Shown piece after piece: positions 15,760 through 24,379 of a stretch of DNA of 64,000 nucleotides (within the stretch, counting starts at the first letter, position 1; each line of letters starts with the position of its first letter). The notes below the pieces were generated by a model. The model did no database searches, was not told the DNA's origin, and was given only the letters and a program-made list of their open reading frames with translations. The stretch is from an uncultured Eggerthella sp. (GTDB lineage: Bacteria > Actinomycetota > Coriobacteriia > Coriobacteriales > Eggerthellaceae): NCBI GenBank assembly GCA_900542525.1, contig UQNZ01000007.1, forward strand, positions 10,075-74,074. Direction: 5' to 3'. The position numbers and the translations under genes are program-made.

Positions 15760-17823
15760 CTATAAGGACATACCGAGTTTGTATCCAGCATCGATGGCTT
15801 CAAGAGTTCGCGTGACGTTGCCTCTCTCACAGGTCGCGTCTCCAATAAGATATGCATCTGGAAATGACTCTTGTATCTGATGATACAGATCGAGGTTTTC
15901 CTCAACTCCAAGCGAGATCAATACCGTATCGCATCCAATGTCATATTCATCCCCTGTCTCAAGATTACGAACTCGCACTCCGCTCTTGTTCACCGAAACT
16001 AGCTTAGTGTTGGACTCAAGCGTGACACCCTTTTCTTTAACCGCATTTATCGTTGGCTTTCGATCGATAATGCCAATACCATTACCGAACTTCGGAGACT
16101 CTTCAATGACCGTGACCTCACGCCCTTCAGCCATCGCCGAAGCGCACTCTAAGCCAGCGAATCCACCACCAACGATAACCAAACGCCGACCGAGCAGCGC
16201 ATGCATCTTCAGCCCCGCTCGCATGAAGGACACCGTACCGCCTTGCGCTTTGATGGCTTGGACCGCACTCCACCACATAAGCCCTTTTCCTTTAGGAACG
16301 CGCCCTGACACCATGTCCTTCACATCTTGAGAGCTCACCACATTCTTACCCTTAATGCCCGGTACGTCGATTGCGATGATCTTGCCACCAGGAGCAACCA
16401 CCACCTCGTCGGGCTCGAGCGACTCAATCATCTGCGGGCTTGCTTCACAATTGAGGCGAATATCGATGGAGGGATGTTGAGCGATCTCTCTTTTCCAGTA
16501 TTCCACATACGGTTCCATACAAGGGTTGAGCACCTGGGCCATACTGAGCAACCCGCACACACGATCCCCTTTTTCGAGAATCGTCACCTCATGTCCTCTT
16601 ATGCTGGCAACACGCGCCGTCTCTAAGGCTGAAGGACCCGAACCAATGATCACGATGCGTTTCTTTGATTCCGCCGGGGCCTCTTCAGGAAGACCTAATG
16701 CATAATTGGCCACATTCGCATTGACCGAACACTGAATCGGCTTTCCCAGAAAGCTATGATCGAGACAGCGACTGCATACGATACAGGATCGAATAAGCTC
16801 GGGGTGTCCCTCGCTAATCTCTTTCACATAATTCGGGTCAGCAATAAATGACCTTGCCATGCCAACCAAATCGCCATAGCCTTCATCCACAACTTGCCGA
16901 CAAGTCTCGATCGAAGTGATACGCGTTCCCGGAAAGACCGGAAGGTCCGTTGCCTGCTTGACGCTCTTCGCCAAATGGATGAAGGACCCTTCTGGTACCA
17001 ACGAATTAGCGACAGGGCGCGGCGCCTCATGAAAACCAGCTTGAATCGACCACGCGTCTATGCCATGCGACTCAACAACAGGGATCAACTCGAGCATGTC
17101 CTCGATGCGATTCCCTCCTGGCATCAAATCATCGGCTGACGTTCGGATGAGGATCGGTGTGTTGGGACACAGTTCATGGATACGGTCAATAATCTCTGTG
17201 AGAAGTCGCGCCCTGTTCTCAACCGACCCGCCATACTCATCGCTGCGATGGTTGGAATACTTGGAGATGAAACGCATCACCATATAGCCGATACCAGCGT
17301 GGATCTCAATGATGTCAACTCCACCCTCGACTATGCGTCGGGCGGCTTGACCGTACTGGTCGACCAGTATTTTGATCTCTTCCTTCGTGAACTCACGATC
17401 GGGCATACCGACAAAGGGGCCCGATGCCACCTCTTTCGAGGGAGCATACGAGCGCAATGGCTCGTTCGCGTCCGCCCTCCATTCGTAACACATTTGAAGC
17501 TGACCAGCCACTTTGGCACCCCATTTATGGCAGGCTTCGGTAAGCTTCTTCCATCCTGGAATAAAGCTGTCATCCCACGCACCAACAGCACCGGTCGTCG
17601 TGTAGTAGCGAGGGGTCGTATCGAACAGATCGCTCACATAAACCGACCCCACTTCGATAAGGCCGACCTCTCCACGCGCGCGTTGTTCATAGAAATCGAC
17701 AATCGCATCCGTGATGTAGTAGTTGTCCACTAATTCGGTGGTCATCGGCAGCATCACAAAACGATTCTTCACCTCAACATCACCGATCGAGATCGGTTGC
17801 AATAGATTGTTGTAAGCCACCAT
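15760..17823 (-). CDS. NADH:flavin oxidoreductase/dienoyl-CoA reductase-type Fe-S flavoprotein (BaiCD/TMADH family)
   Basis: 687 residues from the ATG at 17823 (GGGGGAG box). The N-terminal half is an Old-Yellow-type TIM barrel: NNLLQPISIGDVEVKNRFVM, then SKYSNHRSDEYGGSVENRAR and GFHEAP, matching the histidine loop of E. coli FadH. Four cysteines follow in a C-x2-C-x2-C-x11-C pattern (CIVCSRCLDHSF...QC), the trimethylamine-dehydrogenase type [4Fe-4S] site. The C-terminal half has two dinucleotide folds, VIIGSGPSALETARVA and LVIVGGGFAGLECAS, for FAD and NAD(P)H. The family reduces C=C bonds of CoA esters, steroids or enoates. Sits between two CoA-transferases, so the substrate is probably an unsaturated acyl-CoA. 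Confidence 0.88.
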   Translation of the reverse strand: MVAYNNLLQPISIGDVEVKNRFVMLPMTTELVDNYYITDAIVDFYEQRARGEVGLIEVGSVYVSDLFDTTPRYYTTTGAVGAWDDSFIPGWKKLTEACHKWGAKVAGQLQMCYEWRADANEPLRSYAPSKEVASGPFVGMPDREFTKEEIKILVDQYGQAARRIVEGGVDIIEIHAGIGYMVMRFISKYSNHRSDEYGGSVENRARLLTEIIDRIHELCPNTPILIRTSADDLMPGGNRIEDMLELIPVVESHGIDAWSIQAGFHEAPRPVANSLVPEGSFIHLAKSVKQATDLPVFPGTRITSIETCRQVVDEGYGDLVGMARSFIADPNYVKEISEGHPELIRSCIVCSRCLDHSFLGKPIQCSVNANVANYALGLPEEAPAESKKRIVIIGSGPSALETARVASIRGHEVTILEKGDRVCGLLSMAQVLNPCMEPYVEYWKREIAQHPSIDIRLNCEASPQMIESLEPDEVVVAPGGKIIAIDVPGIKGKNVVSSQDVKDMVSGRVPKGKGLMWWSAVQAIKAQGGTVSFMRAGLKMHALLGRRLVIVGGGFAGLECASAMAEGREVTVIEESPKFGNGIGIIDRKPTINAVKEKGVTLESNTKLVSVNKSGVRVRNLETGDEYDIGCDTVLISLGVEENLDLYHQIQESFPDAYLIGDATCERGNVTRTLEAIDAGYKLGMSL

Positions 17824-17859
17824 TACTCCCCCTTTCATTGGTAGTTGCAGCGTCAACCG

Positions 17860-19134
17860 TCAACAGATCGAATCAGGACCGTAGCTTGGCTTCAGCGCAG
17901 TCTCACCGAGCTCTTCACCTTCGTAACATTTCACGACTCCATCAGCAATCAAAGCGTCCACGTCTTCATCCGTATAGCCATACTGAAGCATAACCTCACG
18001 CGTGTCGTAGCCGATCGGACGTGAGCGATACAAGATCGGGTCACCAACCGACTCCAGCCTAATCGGGCTGGTGGCAAGAGCTTTCTCGCCAAATTCGTCA
18101 TAAGGTAACTTTCGCAGAATGTCGTTGGCGTAAGCTTCCTCGTCCTCTAAGATGTCGCTGAAATAATAGAGCTTGTGATAAGCGACGTTATTTTCCTTGA
18201 AGACCTTTTCCCAATAATCGAAATCATGCTTGGCGAATGCTTCTTCCATCCAGCGAATCACGTCTTTATTGGTTCCCGTACTATTCATGACCGCGAGCGT
18301 GTTATAGCGCTCGTCATCGATGAGGTGGTCAAGCCCGAGAATATGCATGATCAGCGGGAAATAAGTATCAGAACTGCCCATGCAGAGCACGAACCAGGTG
18401 CCATCGCCTGCCATATAGGTGTTGTTGGTGGGAGTAGCAGCCGCCTTGCGAGACTTTGGCCAGACATCGCCGAACTGCGTCGATGCAAGACCTATCTGCT
18501 GCGCCCAACATGCAACGTGATAGAGATTGACCGTCACCTTGTCACCCAACCCTGTCTTCTCGCGACGGTAGAGCGCGCCCAAGATACCCGATGTCAAAGC
18601 TAGTGCACACTGGAAATCACCGAATCCATTCGGCATATTTACTGGAGCAAAATTATCCGACTGCGGCAAAGAAGCGAACACGCCTCCTCGTCCGTTGTAG
18701 GCGGTGTTATCGAACCCGCGCGAGTCCTTCTCAGGGCCGCGCCAGCCATAGCCGCGCATTTGCGCCCATACCAAACGCGGATATTTCTCATGGATAGTCT
18801 CCCAGTCAAGCCCAAGATGCTCGAGGCCTTTATCCCGAAAGCTCGTCACCAACACATCGGCCTCTTTGAGTAGTTTGCCCAAGAATTTCGCGCCCTCTTC
18901 CGACTTCAAGTTTATGCTCACGAACGTCTTGTTCGTCGAGGTGAGGTCGAATGCTGGATCGTCTATTTCGGTCTTGGACATGCCGAACCCGCTTGCGTTA
19001 TTGCGGTAATCGTCGCCCTCGAAAGGCTCGATCTTATACACCGTCGCACCCATCTCTGCTAGTATTCGAGGGCAAGCAGGCCCTGCAACGTAGCTGGTCA
19101 GCTCGACAACTTTCAGTCCTTCTAGTCCTTTCAT
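17860..19134 (-). CDS. class III CoA-transferase, FldA/HadA-like
   Basis: 424 residues; the start has an AGGAGG box. Seen: VVELTSYVAGPACPRILAEM, NKTFVSINLKSEEG, RGYGWRGPEKDSRGFDNTA and GFGDFQCALALTSGILGALY with aspartate 173 as the presumed catalytic carboxylate. The NNTY and Y-G-x-T-C-terminal region resembles cinnamoyl-CoA:phenyllactate and isocaprenoyl-CoA:2-hydroxyisocaproate CoA-transferases more than CaiB itself. It probably activates the imported acid by CoA exchange. The downstream flavoprotein starts 36 bp later. A hairpin lies between this gene and the MFS gene. Confidence 0.87.
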   Translation of the reverse strand: MKGLEGLKVVELTSYVAGPACPRILAEMGATVYKIEPFEGDDYRNNASGFGMSKTEIDDPAFDLTSTNKTFVSINLKSEEGAKFLGKLLKEADVLVTSFRDKGLEHLGLDWETIHEKYPRLVWAQMRGYGWRGPEKDSRGFDNTAYNGRGGVFASLPQSDNFAPVNMPNGFGDFQCALALTSGILGALYRREKTGLGDKVTVNLYHVACWAQQIGLASTQFGDVWPKSRKAAATPTNNTYMAGDGTWFVLCMGSSDTYFPLIMHILGLDHLIDDERYNTLAVMNSTGTNKDVIRWMEEAFAKHDFDYWEKVFKENNVAYHKLYYFSDILEDEEAYANDILRKLPYDEFGEKALATSPIRLESVGDPILYRSRPIGYDTREVMLQYGYTDEDVDALIADGVVKCYEGEELGETALKPSYGPDSIC

Positions 19135-19151
19135 GATGTCCTCCTAAAAGA

Positions 19152-19185
19152 CCCTGCAACACGTATTTACACTCATGTTGCAGGG
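19152..19185 (-). terminator. intercistronic terminator/attenuator between MFS and CoA-transferase
   Basis: Perfect 10-bp stem CCCTGCAACA/TGTTGCAGGG, 14-nt loop, then TCTTTT on the minus strand, just before the AGGAGG of the CoA-transferase. It probably stops part of the transcripts after the carrier gene. Confidence 0.6.
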
Positions 19186-19218
19186 CTATACCTATACGCC
19201 AAGATCAGATCGGTCACT

Positions 19219-20709
19219 TTACTTCTTCTTGTTCTTAGCGTCCTTGATGATGTCGTCGTTGATGCTCTCCAGGGTCTGGCCCCTGGTCTCAACACCGCAG
19301 ATCGCGATAATGAGCGCCATCACAAACACCGTGATACCAACAAAGGTATACACCGCTCCTGCAGGGTTCGCCGCAGCAAAGCATCCTGCAACAATAGAAG
19401 GGCTGACGATAGCAGCAACACGTCCCATCGCATTAGCAAAACCACCACCACGCAGACGTAACTCTGTTGGGAAAACCTCTCCCAGATACGCAGAGCAAGC
19501 AACCAATGCGTAGTAATACGTAAGCGCACACAGGACAAAACCGGTAACCATGATGACCATTTCATTGGTCTGCTGTGCCCAGATGAAGCCTGCCACCGCG
19601 ATCAAGACCAGCAAGACGACCATACCCCATTTACGCGGATGCTTGTCAACGAATATCGACTCGAGCCATACGCCGACCGGACAGCCAATGAGCATAATAA
19701 CGGTCATATACAACGACTTTCCGACGTCAATACCCTGCATAACGAACAGCGTAGGAGTCCAGTTGACAATCGTCTGAACAACAAGATTCATAGCCATTAA
19801 GCCAACGCTCACTGTAATAGTGCGGCGAATCATCTTCTTGCTGAACAGAGAACGCCAAGGAAGATTGACAACCTCTTCGCCCATTTCCTCATTAGCACGA
19901 GCGATCTCTTTGAGCTGATCGTCGCTGAGTTCGGGAACTTCGACCCCGTGAGCACGATAAGCCTCTTCGACCTGTGTCAATTTTGCGTCGGCTTCGTCAT
20001 AGCGGCCTTTCGATGCCAGCCAACGAGGCGACTCATCCAAAAATTTAAAGATGAATACCCACATTGCAACTGCGATAAAACCGATCAAAACGAAAATTGG
20101 ACGCCAACCGACTATCGGAATAATGATCATGGTCAGCAAAGCACCAATAGGAGGCGAAACATTGCCAATCAAACCGATATATCCCGAATACTTACCGCGA
20201 ATATTCGGTGTCAAGTATTCGGGGAATGCTGCATAGCAGCCAGGCATTGTTGCACCAAGGCCGATACCCATCAAGAAACGGCAACAGATAAGGATCTCCA
20301 TTGTGGGTGCTGCAGCTGCAAAGAACGTTGCAATGGTAAATATCAAAACATTGATCAATAGCGCCCTGCGACGACCAAATCGATCGCCGAGCCATCCTGA
20401 CAAAAATGAACCAATCAAATATCCAAACATGGTCATTGAGGCAAACCAGCCATTCAGCTCTATCGTAGACCAGCCTTCACTGACCAGCTGCGCTAAAATG
20501 CCACCACCAACATAGTTGTCAAGAGAGTCAACAAAAATCGCGCCGCCAAACAACCACATCAACTTTTTCTGCCAACGACCAACTGGCATCTTGTCAATGC
20601 GCGCAGCAATACCATGCGTCGTCTTATTCAGTGCAGCACGATCGAGCGCCGCCAAGTTATCGGCACGCGCTTCAATGGTTGCCTCCCTCGTTGCATTGTC
20701 TACCACCAT
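19219..20709 (-). CDS. MFS transporter (metabolite:H+ symporter type)
   Basis: 496 residues with 12 predicted membrane segments. MFS signatures: GWLGDRFGRRRALL after TM2, RFLMGIGLGATMPGCYA in TM4, FPEYLTPNIRGKYSG after it, DESPRWLASKGRYDEA in the central loop, and VETRGQTLE at the end. These match the sugar-porter/aromatic acid/niacin-type carriers. A long soluble N-terminus (about 45 residues) precedes TM1. It is the first gene of the operon with two CoA-transferases and the Fe-S flavoprotein, so it probably imports the carboxylic acid they use. The start has an AGAAGG box; an 855-bp intergenic region lies upstream. Confidence 0.88.
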   Translation of the reverse strand: MVVDNATREATIEARADNLAALDRAALNKTTHGIAARIDKMPVGRWQKKLMWLFGGAIFVDSLDNYVGGGILAQLVSEGWSTIELNGWFASMTMFGYLIGSFLSGWLGDRFGRRRALLINVLIFTIATFFAAAAPTMEILICCRFLMGIGLGATMPGCYAAFPEYLTPNIRGKYSGYIGLIGNVSPPIGALLTMIIIPIVGWRPIFVLIGFIAVAMWVFIFKFLDESPRWLASKGRYDEADAKLTQVEEAYRAHGVEVPELSDDQLKEIARANEEMGEEVVNLPWRSLFSKKMIRRTITVSVGLMAMNLVVQTIVNWTPTLFVMQGIDVGKSLYMTVIMLIGCPVGVWLESIFVDKHPRKWGMVVLLVLIAVAGFIWAQQTNEMVIMVTGFVLCALTYYYALVACSAYLGEVFPTELRLRGGGFANAMGRVAAIVSPSIVAGCFAAANPAGAVYTFVGITVFVMALIIAICGVETRGQTLESINDDIIKDAKNKKK

Positions 20710-21565
20710 TCATCACCTTCTTTCTCTTCTCGATTATGTTGAGCTTCGATACTTGAATTCCTCTTCTCGGACCCCTCCTCCCTCTTTAAGATATCGAGCT
20801 CTTCGAAAAGGTTAGGTATGCCTGGTGTTAAAAATGGGTCTATTCGCATCAGTCAGCGGTTCATTTTGGTTTAAAACTTGCACAGAATAACGCCTGCTCC
20901 TAGTTTCGGGCGTAGTTTTGCTACGCTCCTGCAGTACTTGTATTACGTTTGCCGCATCTTTATTATGTTGTCACTGCATTACCATCGTATTGTCGCAGCA
21001 TACATGCTGCGTTGTTGTCATATTCTCGTAGCTCACATGCTGTATTGTTGTAGCATCTTTGCTGCATTTTTTACGCTTGAACAAGAGACCGCAATCAACA
21101 ACCAAAGCAGCTCTTCAAGAAATATGAGCTTTAAAAATACGTGTTCACCGCTTCTTTTTTCTTCTAAAAACCTTTTGATCTCTTTTTGATCCTGATTTGA
21201 ATCTTGCTTTCCCTGCTTTGCATCTGCGTCTTTTTACTTGAAAGCATTTAGGAGGGTCGTTTTAGACTTAATACGACTATGAATGAGAAAAGTTTGACTG
21301 GTTTAAACCTAAATACTTAAAGTAACTTCAGAATCGCCTTTTCCACAAGAACCAACAGAGATTCGAGATTTTATGGCGCTGCGATTGCCTTATCAAGCTC
21401 GCAAAAGGATCAGACCTGAAATCTTACATGCTGTAGCAAACATACATACCAAACCAAAACGGGTAGATATAATGAAAAGAGATATCCTACAAAAGGGATC
21501 TCTACGAAAATATAGTATCTTCAAGAAAACCCTCTTCAAAAGGAGCGTCTTAAAAGGGAGTCGCT
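20710..21565. other. 855-bp AT-rich intergenic region between divergent operons
   Basis: No convincing gene. It holds the control region of the MFS operon (left) and of the gamma-carbonic anhydrase gene (right). Visible: a small dyad GCGTAG/CTACGC at 20910-20926, the spaced direct repeats at 20966-21052, and two plus-strand promoter-like sites, TTGACT-18-TAAAGT (21294-21323) and TATAAT (21468-21473, no clear -35). Confidence 0.7.
20966..21052. repeat. spaced direct repeats upstream of the MFS operon
   Basis: Heptamers of the form TRTTGTC recur: TGTTGTC at 20966, TATTGTC at 20988, TGTTGTC at 21013 (overlapping CGTTGTT at 21010), TATTCTC at 21021, TATTGTT at 21043 and TGTTGTA at 21046. Offsets 20966-20988-21010-21043 are 22, 22 and 33 bp, multiples of a helical turn. 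Confidence 0.5.
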
Positions 21566-22162
21566 ATGAAGCTAGATGAAGTCAAGCTGGATCCAGAGTG
21601 CTATTTAGCGCGTAACTGCACGCTTTTGGGCGACATCACCATCGGCAAGCATTCTTCGGTCTATCCAGGTGTGGTCATGCGCGCCGAACGTGAGCCGATC
21701 ACGATCGGAGCGAACACGAACATCCAAGATAACTGCGTGATACATGTTGAATATGATTTCCCTTGCACGATCGGCAACAACGTGACCGTTGGTCATAATG
21801 CCACGGTCCATGGCGCAACCGTAAAGGACAACACGATCATCGGGATGAATTCCGTCATTTTGGATGGCGCAGTAGTGGGCAAGAACTGCATTATCGGTGC
21901 GGGTGCTGTGGTTACCAAAGGGTCTATTATCCCTGATGGATCGCTGGTAATGGGTGTGCCAGCAAAAGTACGCGGTCAGCTGAGCGACGAAGACCGCGCC
22001 TACACGCAAACTTCCGCAGACGACTATCAGAGAGAAGCAAGCGAACTGGCCGAGGCAGGCTTCTTCTATACCGGCAAAAATATTCCGCACGACCTGCCGA
22101 CTATTTGCCTGCAAGAATCTAACGAACAACCAGAACAGTACAACTATCAATGCTGGCGCTAG
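21566..22162 (+). CDS. gamma-carbonic anhydrase-like hexapeptide-repeat protein
   Basis: 198 residues, left-handed beta-helix of hexapeptide repeats (LGDITIGKHSSVYPGVVMRA, IGANTNIQDNCVIH, IGNNVTVGHNATVHG, IIGAGAVVTKGSII). The three zinc-ligand histidines are in place: VIH, GHN and VHG. The C-terminal tail after residue ~150 is hydrophilic and unrelated to catalysis. The family includes gamma-carbonic anhydrases and the PaaY/CaiE proteins found beside CoA-ester pathways. CaiE in particular accompanies CaiB-type transferases, so the divergent position to the CoA-transferase operon may be meaningful. AAAAGGGAG precedes the ATG; a terminator-like palindrome follows. Confidence 0.85.
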   Translation: MKLDEVKLDPECYLARNCTLLGDITIGKHSSVYPGVVMRAEREPITIGANTNIQDNCVIHVEYDFPCTIGNNVTVGHNATVHGATVKDNTIIGMNSVILDGAVVGKNCIIGAGAVVTKGSIIPDGSLVMGVPAKVRGQLSDEDRAYTQTSADDYQREASELAEAGFFYTGKNIPHDLPTICLQESNEQPEQYNYQCWR

Positions 22163-22224
22163 GATCCTCCAATAGACGCTTCAGCTATTCTGCTGCCGGA
22201 ACATGCACCATGTTCAAGTCTGTT

Positions 22225-22252
22225 AAAACTATTCCGCATTCGGAATAGTTTT
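22225..22252. promoter_or_regulatory. perfect 12-bp palindrome: terminator and/or operator O1
   Basis: Arms AAAACTATTCCG with a CATT loop, followed by T's on both sides. It can end the carbonic-anhydrase transcript. The core TATTCC-N6-GGAATA also resembles HipB-type operators and recurs imperfectly at 22276-22292. Confidence 0.6.
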
Positions 22253-22275
22253 TATCAATATTAAACTAAGAAACT

Positions 22276-22294
22276 GTTCTGAATACGGTATACT
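22276..22294 (+). promoter_or_regulatory. second operator-like half-copy O2 overlapping a -10 box
   Basis: GTTCTGAATACGGTATA matches the core of the upstream palindrome at 12 of 17 positions. Its right end forms TATACT (22289-22294), a good -10 hexamer 38 bp before the start codon of the HTH-HipA gene. No clear -35 was found. Confidence 0.45.
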
Positions 22295-22331
22295 TTCTTT
22301 GGCTAGATTTCGATCGTCTACGGAAGAGAAG

Positions 22332-23669
22332 ATGGACAGTACGAACATCACCAGCGCAGAGGCAGCCCGATTGCTCGGTGTGAGCGAACGCCGTGTGGTG
22401 GCGCTCATTCATAGCGGTGATCTTGAAGCGCAAAAATTCGGTAGATCATGGGCAGTGAGCGAAGAGTCCGTTCGATCCCGACTTGCCAACGGCACCGTAT
22501 CAGGTCGCCCCCCCTATGGGCAAAAGAAGCGCAATCTCATCCAGGCCTACACGCTCATGAACAAAAACGATGCCGTCTTGCACTTCGTGTTTGACAGCGA
22601 GTCAAAACGCGTTGTGAAAGTAGAGGAAGACGAGTACGTGATTGCAAGCCCGATCGGATCCTGCAGAGGAATCGGCAAACCAACTGCAACACAGCTCACC
22701 TCTTGGATCACTGATCGTTACATTCCCGAAAACCGCATTGGCCTTCGTGAGATACTCGCCAAAACAGGCTGCAAAGATCCTGCTGAGCTCCTCTTTCAAA
22801 CGTTCGGACAAAACCTCACCGATCAATATTGGTTCAAGCCGGAAGGCTCAAATCTCGACTGGAATGAGATCAATTACTTTCATAACCCTTACGTAGGTAA
22901 CGTTAACGAAAAAGGACCCGGAAGCGGAACGCCTGGCATGCTTCCTAAATGGTGGGAACAGCGTGCAGGCAAGAACTTTCTCATCAAGGGAAGCGGACAG
23001 GGCGAGCGCGAGCCTTTTGCCGAGCTGCTTGCCAGTAGACTTTATGAACGCCTGCTTGAGCCGCAAGATTTCGTTGCGTATTCGATCGAAAAGTACGAGG
23101 AGAAGCCTCATTCGGTCTGTGAGAATTTCATCACCGAACACACGCAGCTCGTTCCCTTGCGTGAAGTCATGAGTTGTTTTCGTAGGCCACAATATGAGCC
23201 GTACAACTACGCTGAATATGTTGAGGTTTGCAACGAGCTAGGAGTGGCGGACATTGAACGCCAGCTTGCCAAGATGATCGTGTGTGATTTTCTTACAGCA
23301 AACATCGACCGACATGATATGAACCTGGGGCTCATCCGCGATTCGGAAACGCTGCAGTTCGTGGGAGTGGCCCCGCTTTTCGACAATGGCCGGGGGTTCT
23401 ATTACAGCGCGCAACGCAAATCCGACTTCGGATCGAAACCATTCTTCCACACCTCACATCCCTTTTCAGAATACCCTTCATCCCAACTTGCTTTGGTGCG
23501 TGATTACTCATGGTTCGATGCGCAAAAACTGGATGGGTTCGAAGATGAGATCGTTGAGACCTTGTCAAGAAACGAGCTCTTACCTGCGTGGTTTCCCCGT
23601 GCTGCCGCAAAGCAATTCGAAATTCAGCTTGAACGCGTGATCGAAGCGCAGGAAGAGCATACTCGCTAG
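22332..23669 (+). CDS. HipA-like kinase with N-terminal excisionase/MerR-type HTH
   Basis: 445 residues from the ATG at 22332 (GGAAGAG box). Residues ~5-50 (TSAEAARLLGVSERRVVALI, then SGDLEAQKFGRSWAV) are an Xis-type helix-turn-helix. The C-terminal domain resembles HipA kinases: FLIKGSGQGEREPFAELLAS, then CDFLTANIDRHDMNLGLI near 317-335 with the catalytic Asp/Asn pair, and VAPLFDNGRG near 345-355 as the metal-binding aspartate loop. HipA normally pairs with a separate HipB-type HTH repressor; none is encoded next to it, so the fused HTH may play that part. Role inferred: self-repressing Ser/Thr kinase, toxin or signalling enzyme. Shares its CTAG stop with the convergent HAD gene. Confidence 0.75.
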   Translation: MDSTNITSAEAARLLGVSERRVVALIHSGDLEAQKFGRSWAVSEESVRSRLANGTVSGRPPYGQKKRNLIQAYTLMNKNDAVLHFVFDSESKRVVKVEEDEYVIASPIGSCRGIGKPTATQLTSWITDRYIPENRIGLREILAKTGCKDPAELLFQTFGQNLTDQYWFKPEGSNLDWNEINYFHNPYVGNVNEKGPGSGTPGMLPKWWEQRAGKNFLIKGSGQGEREPFAELLASRLYERLLEPQDFVAYSIEKYEEKPHSVCENFITEHTQLVPLREVMSCFRRPQYEPYNYAEYVEVCNELGVADIERQLAKMIVCDFLTANIDRHDMNLGLIRDSETLQFVGVAPLFDNGRGFYYSAQRKSDFGSKPFFHTSHPFSEYPSSQLALVRDYSWFDAQKLDGFEDEIVETLSRNELLPAWFPRAAAKQFEIQLERVIEAQEEHTR

Positions 23670-24325
23670 ATCAAGCGCTGGATAGCAGCAGGAATCTGAA
23701 CAGGTGAATCGACTGTGATGGTTGCAGCTTCAAGCTCAGACGGATCGCCGTAGCCATACGCGCAACCGACCGATGGAATACCTGCGCGCGTCGCGACCTC
23801 GATATCGTGAAAGCGGTCCCCCACCATCACCTGCGGATAGGAGTGTCGGTCTGACGTCTGCTGATAGATCTGCCACTTTGGGATAAAACCGAATTCTTCG
23901 GCGCAATAGGTGGCAGTGAACAAGTGGCCGATGCCGAAAATACTCAGGTGAGTATCACAATAGGGTCTACCGCAATTCGAAAGGAAAGCGAGCTCGAAGC
24001 CTTGGTCATGAAGATTCTCGAGCGTCTCTTTAACTCCTGGGAAGAGCGCGCCCTTCCCCGCACGCAGACCCTCATTCATATCGTCCGCGACCATCTTCGC
24101 GGCGGTTCGCCACGTTGTTTCGTCGATTCCTGGAACAAAGGTGGTCCACATGTCCTCGACTTGCCAACCGAGCCAGCGACAGATCTCGTCATCATGCAGC
24201 TCCTGCGGCTCAACGATGCCCTGATCAACGAGCCATGCATACGCCTTTCGCAGCGCAGGGCTATAGAGCTTCATGCTGTCATGAAGCGTGCCGTCGTAAT
24301 CGAAGAAAATCGTCCCTTTACTCAT
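23666..24325 (-). CDS. HAD-superfamily phosphatase
   Basis: 219 residues. HAD motif I FDYDGTLHDS (nucleophile Asp), motif II LSNCGRP, a lysine in FGFIPKWQIY, and motif IV MVGDRFHDIEVA. A helical cap lies between motifs I and II, as in phosphoglycolate phosphatase-like (Gph) enzymes. It follows ribH on the same strand after a 182-bp gap with a large palindrome. It could supply the unspecific phosphatase of riboflavin synthesis (dephosphorylating the ribitylamino-uracil phosphate), but this is context only. Its TAG stop overlaps the stop of the convergent HTH-HipA gene. Confidence 0.85.
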   Translation of the reverse strand: MSKGTIFFDYDGTLHDSMKLYSPALRKAYAWLVDQGIVEPQELHDDEICRWLGWQVEDMWTTFVPGIDETTWRTAAKMVADDMNEGLRAGKGALFPGVKETLENLHDQGFELAFLSNCGRPYCDTHLSIFGIGHLFTATYCAEEFGFIPKWQIYQQTSDRHSYPQVMVGDRFHDIEVATRAGIPSVGCAYGYGDPSELEAATITVDSPVQIPAAIQRLI

Positions 24326-24379
24326 ACCTTAATTTTACTCATTACTTATTAATTGAGACTTACATTGCTGGGAAAATCA

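Noticed and set aside
20960..21060. Possible CRISPR-like repeats
   Set aside because: Units are only 7-10 bp, imperfect, without constant-length spacers and without cas genes.
20878..21189. 103-codon plus-strand ORF in the long intergenic region
   Set aside because: Its repetitive protein (YYVCRIFIM, MLRCCHILV, MLYCCSIF) is only the translation of the spaced DNA repeats; no ribosome-binding site.
21373..21579. 68-codon ORF just upstream of the gamma-carbonic anhydrase gene
   Set aside because: It overlaps the carbonic-anhydrase start, has no ribosome-binding site, and its lysine/arginine-rich product looks random.
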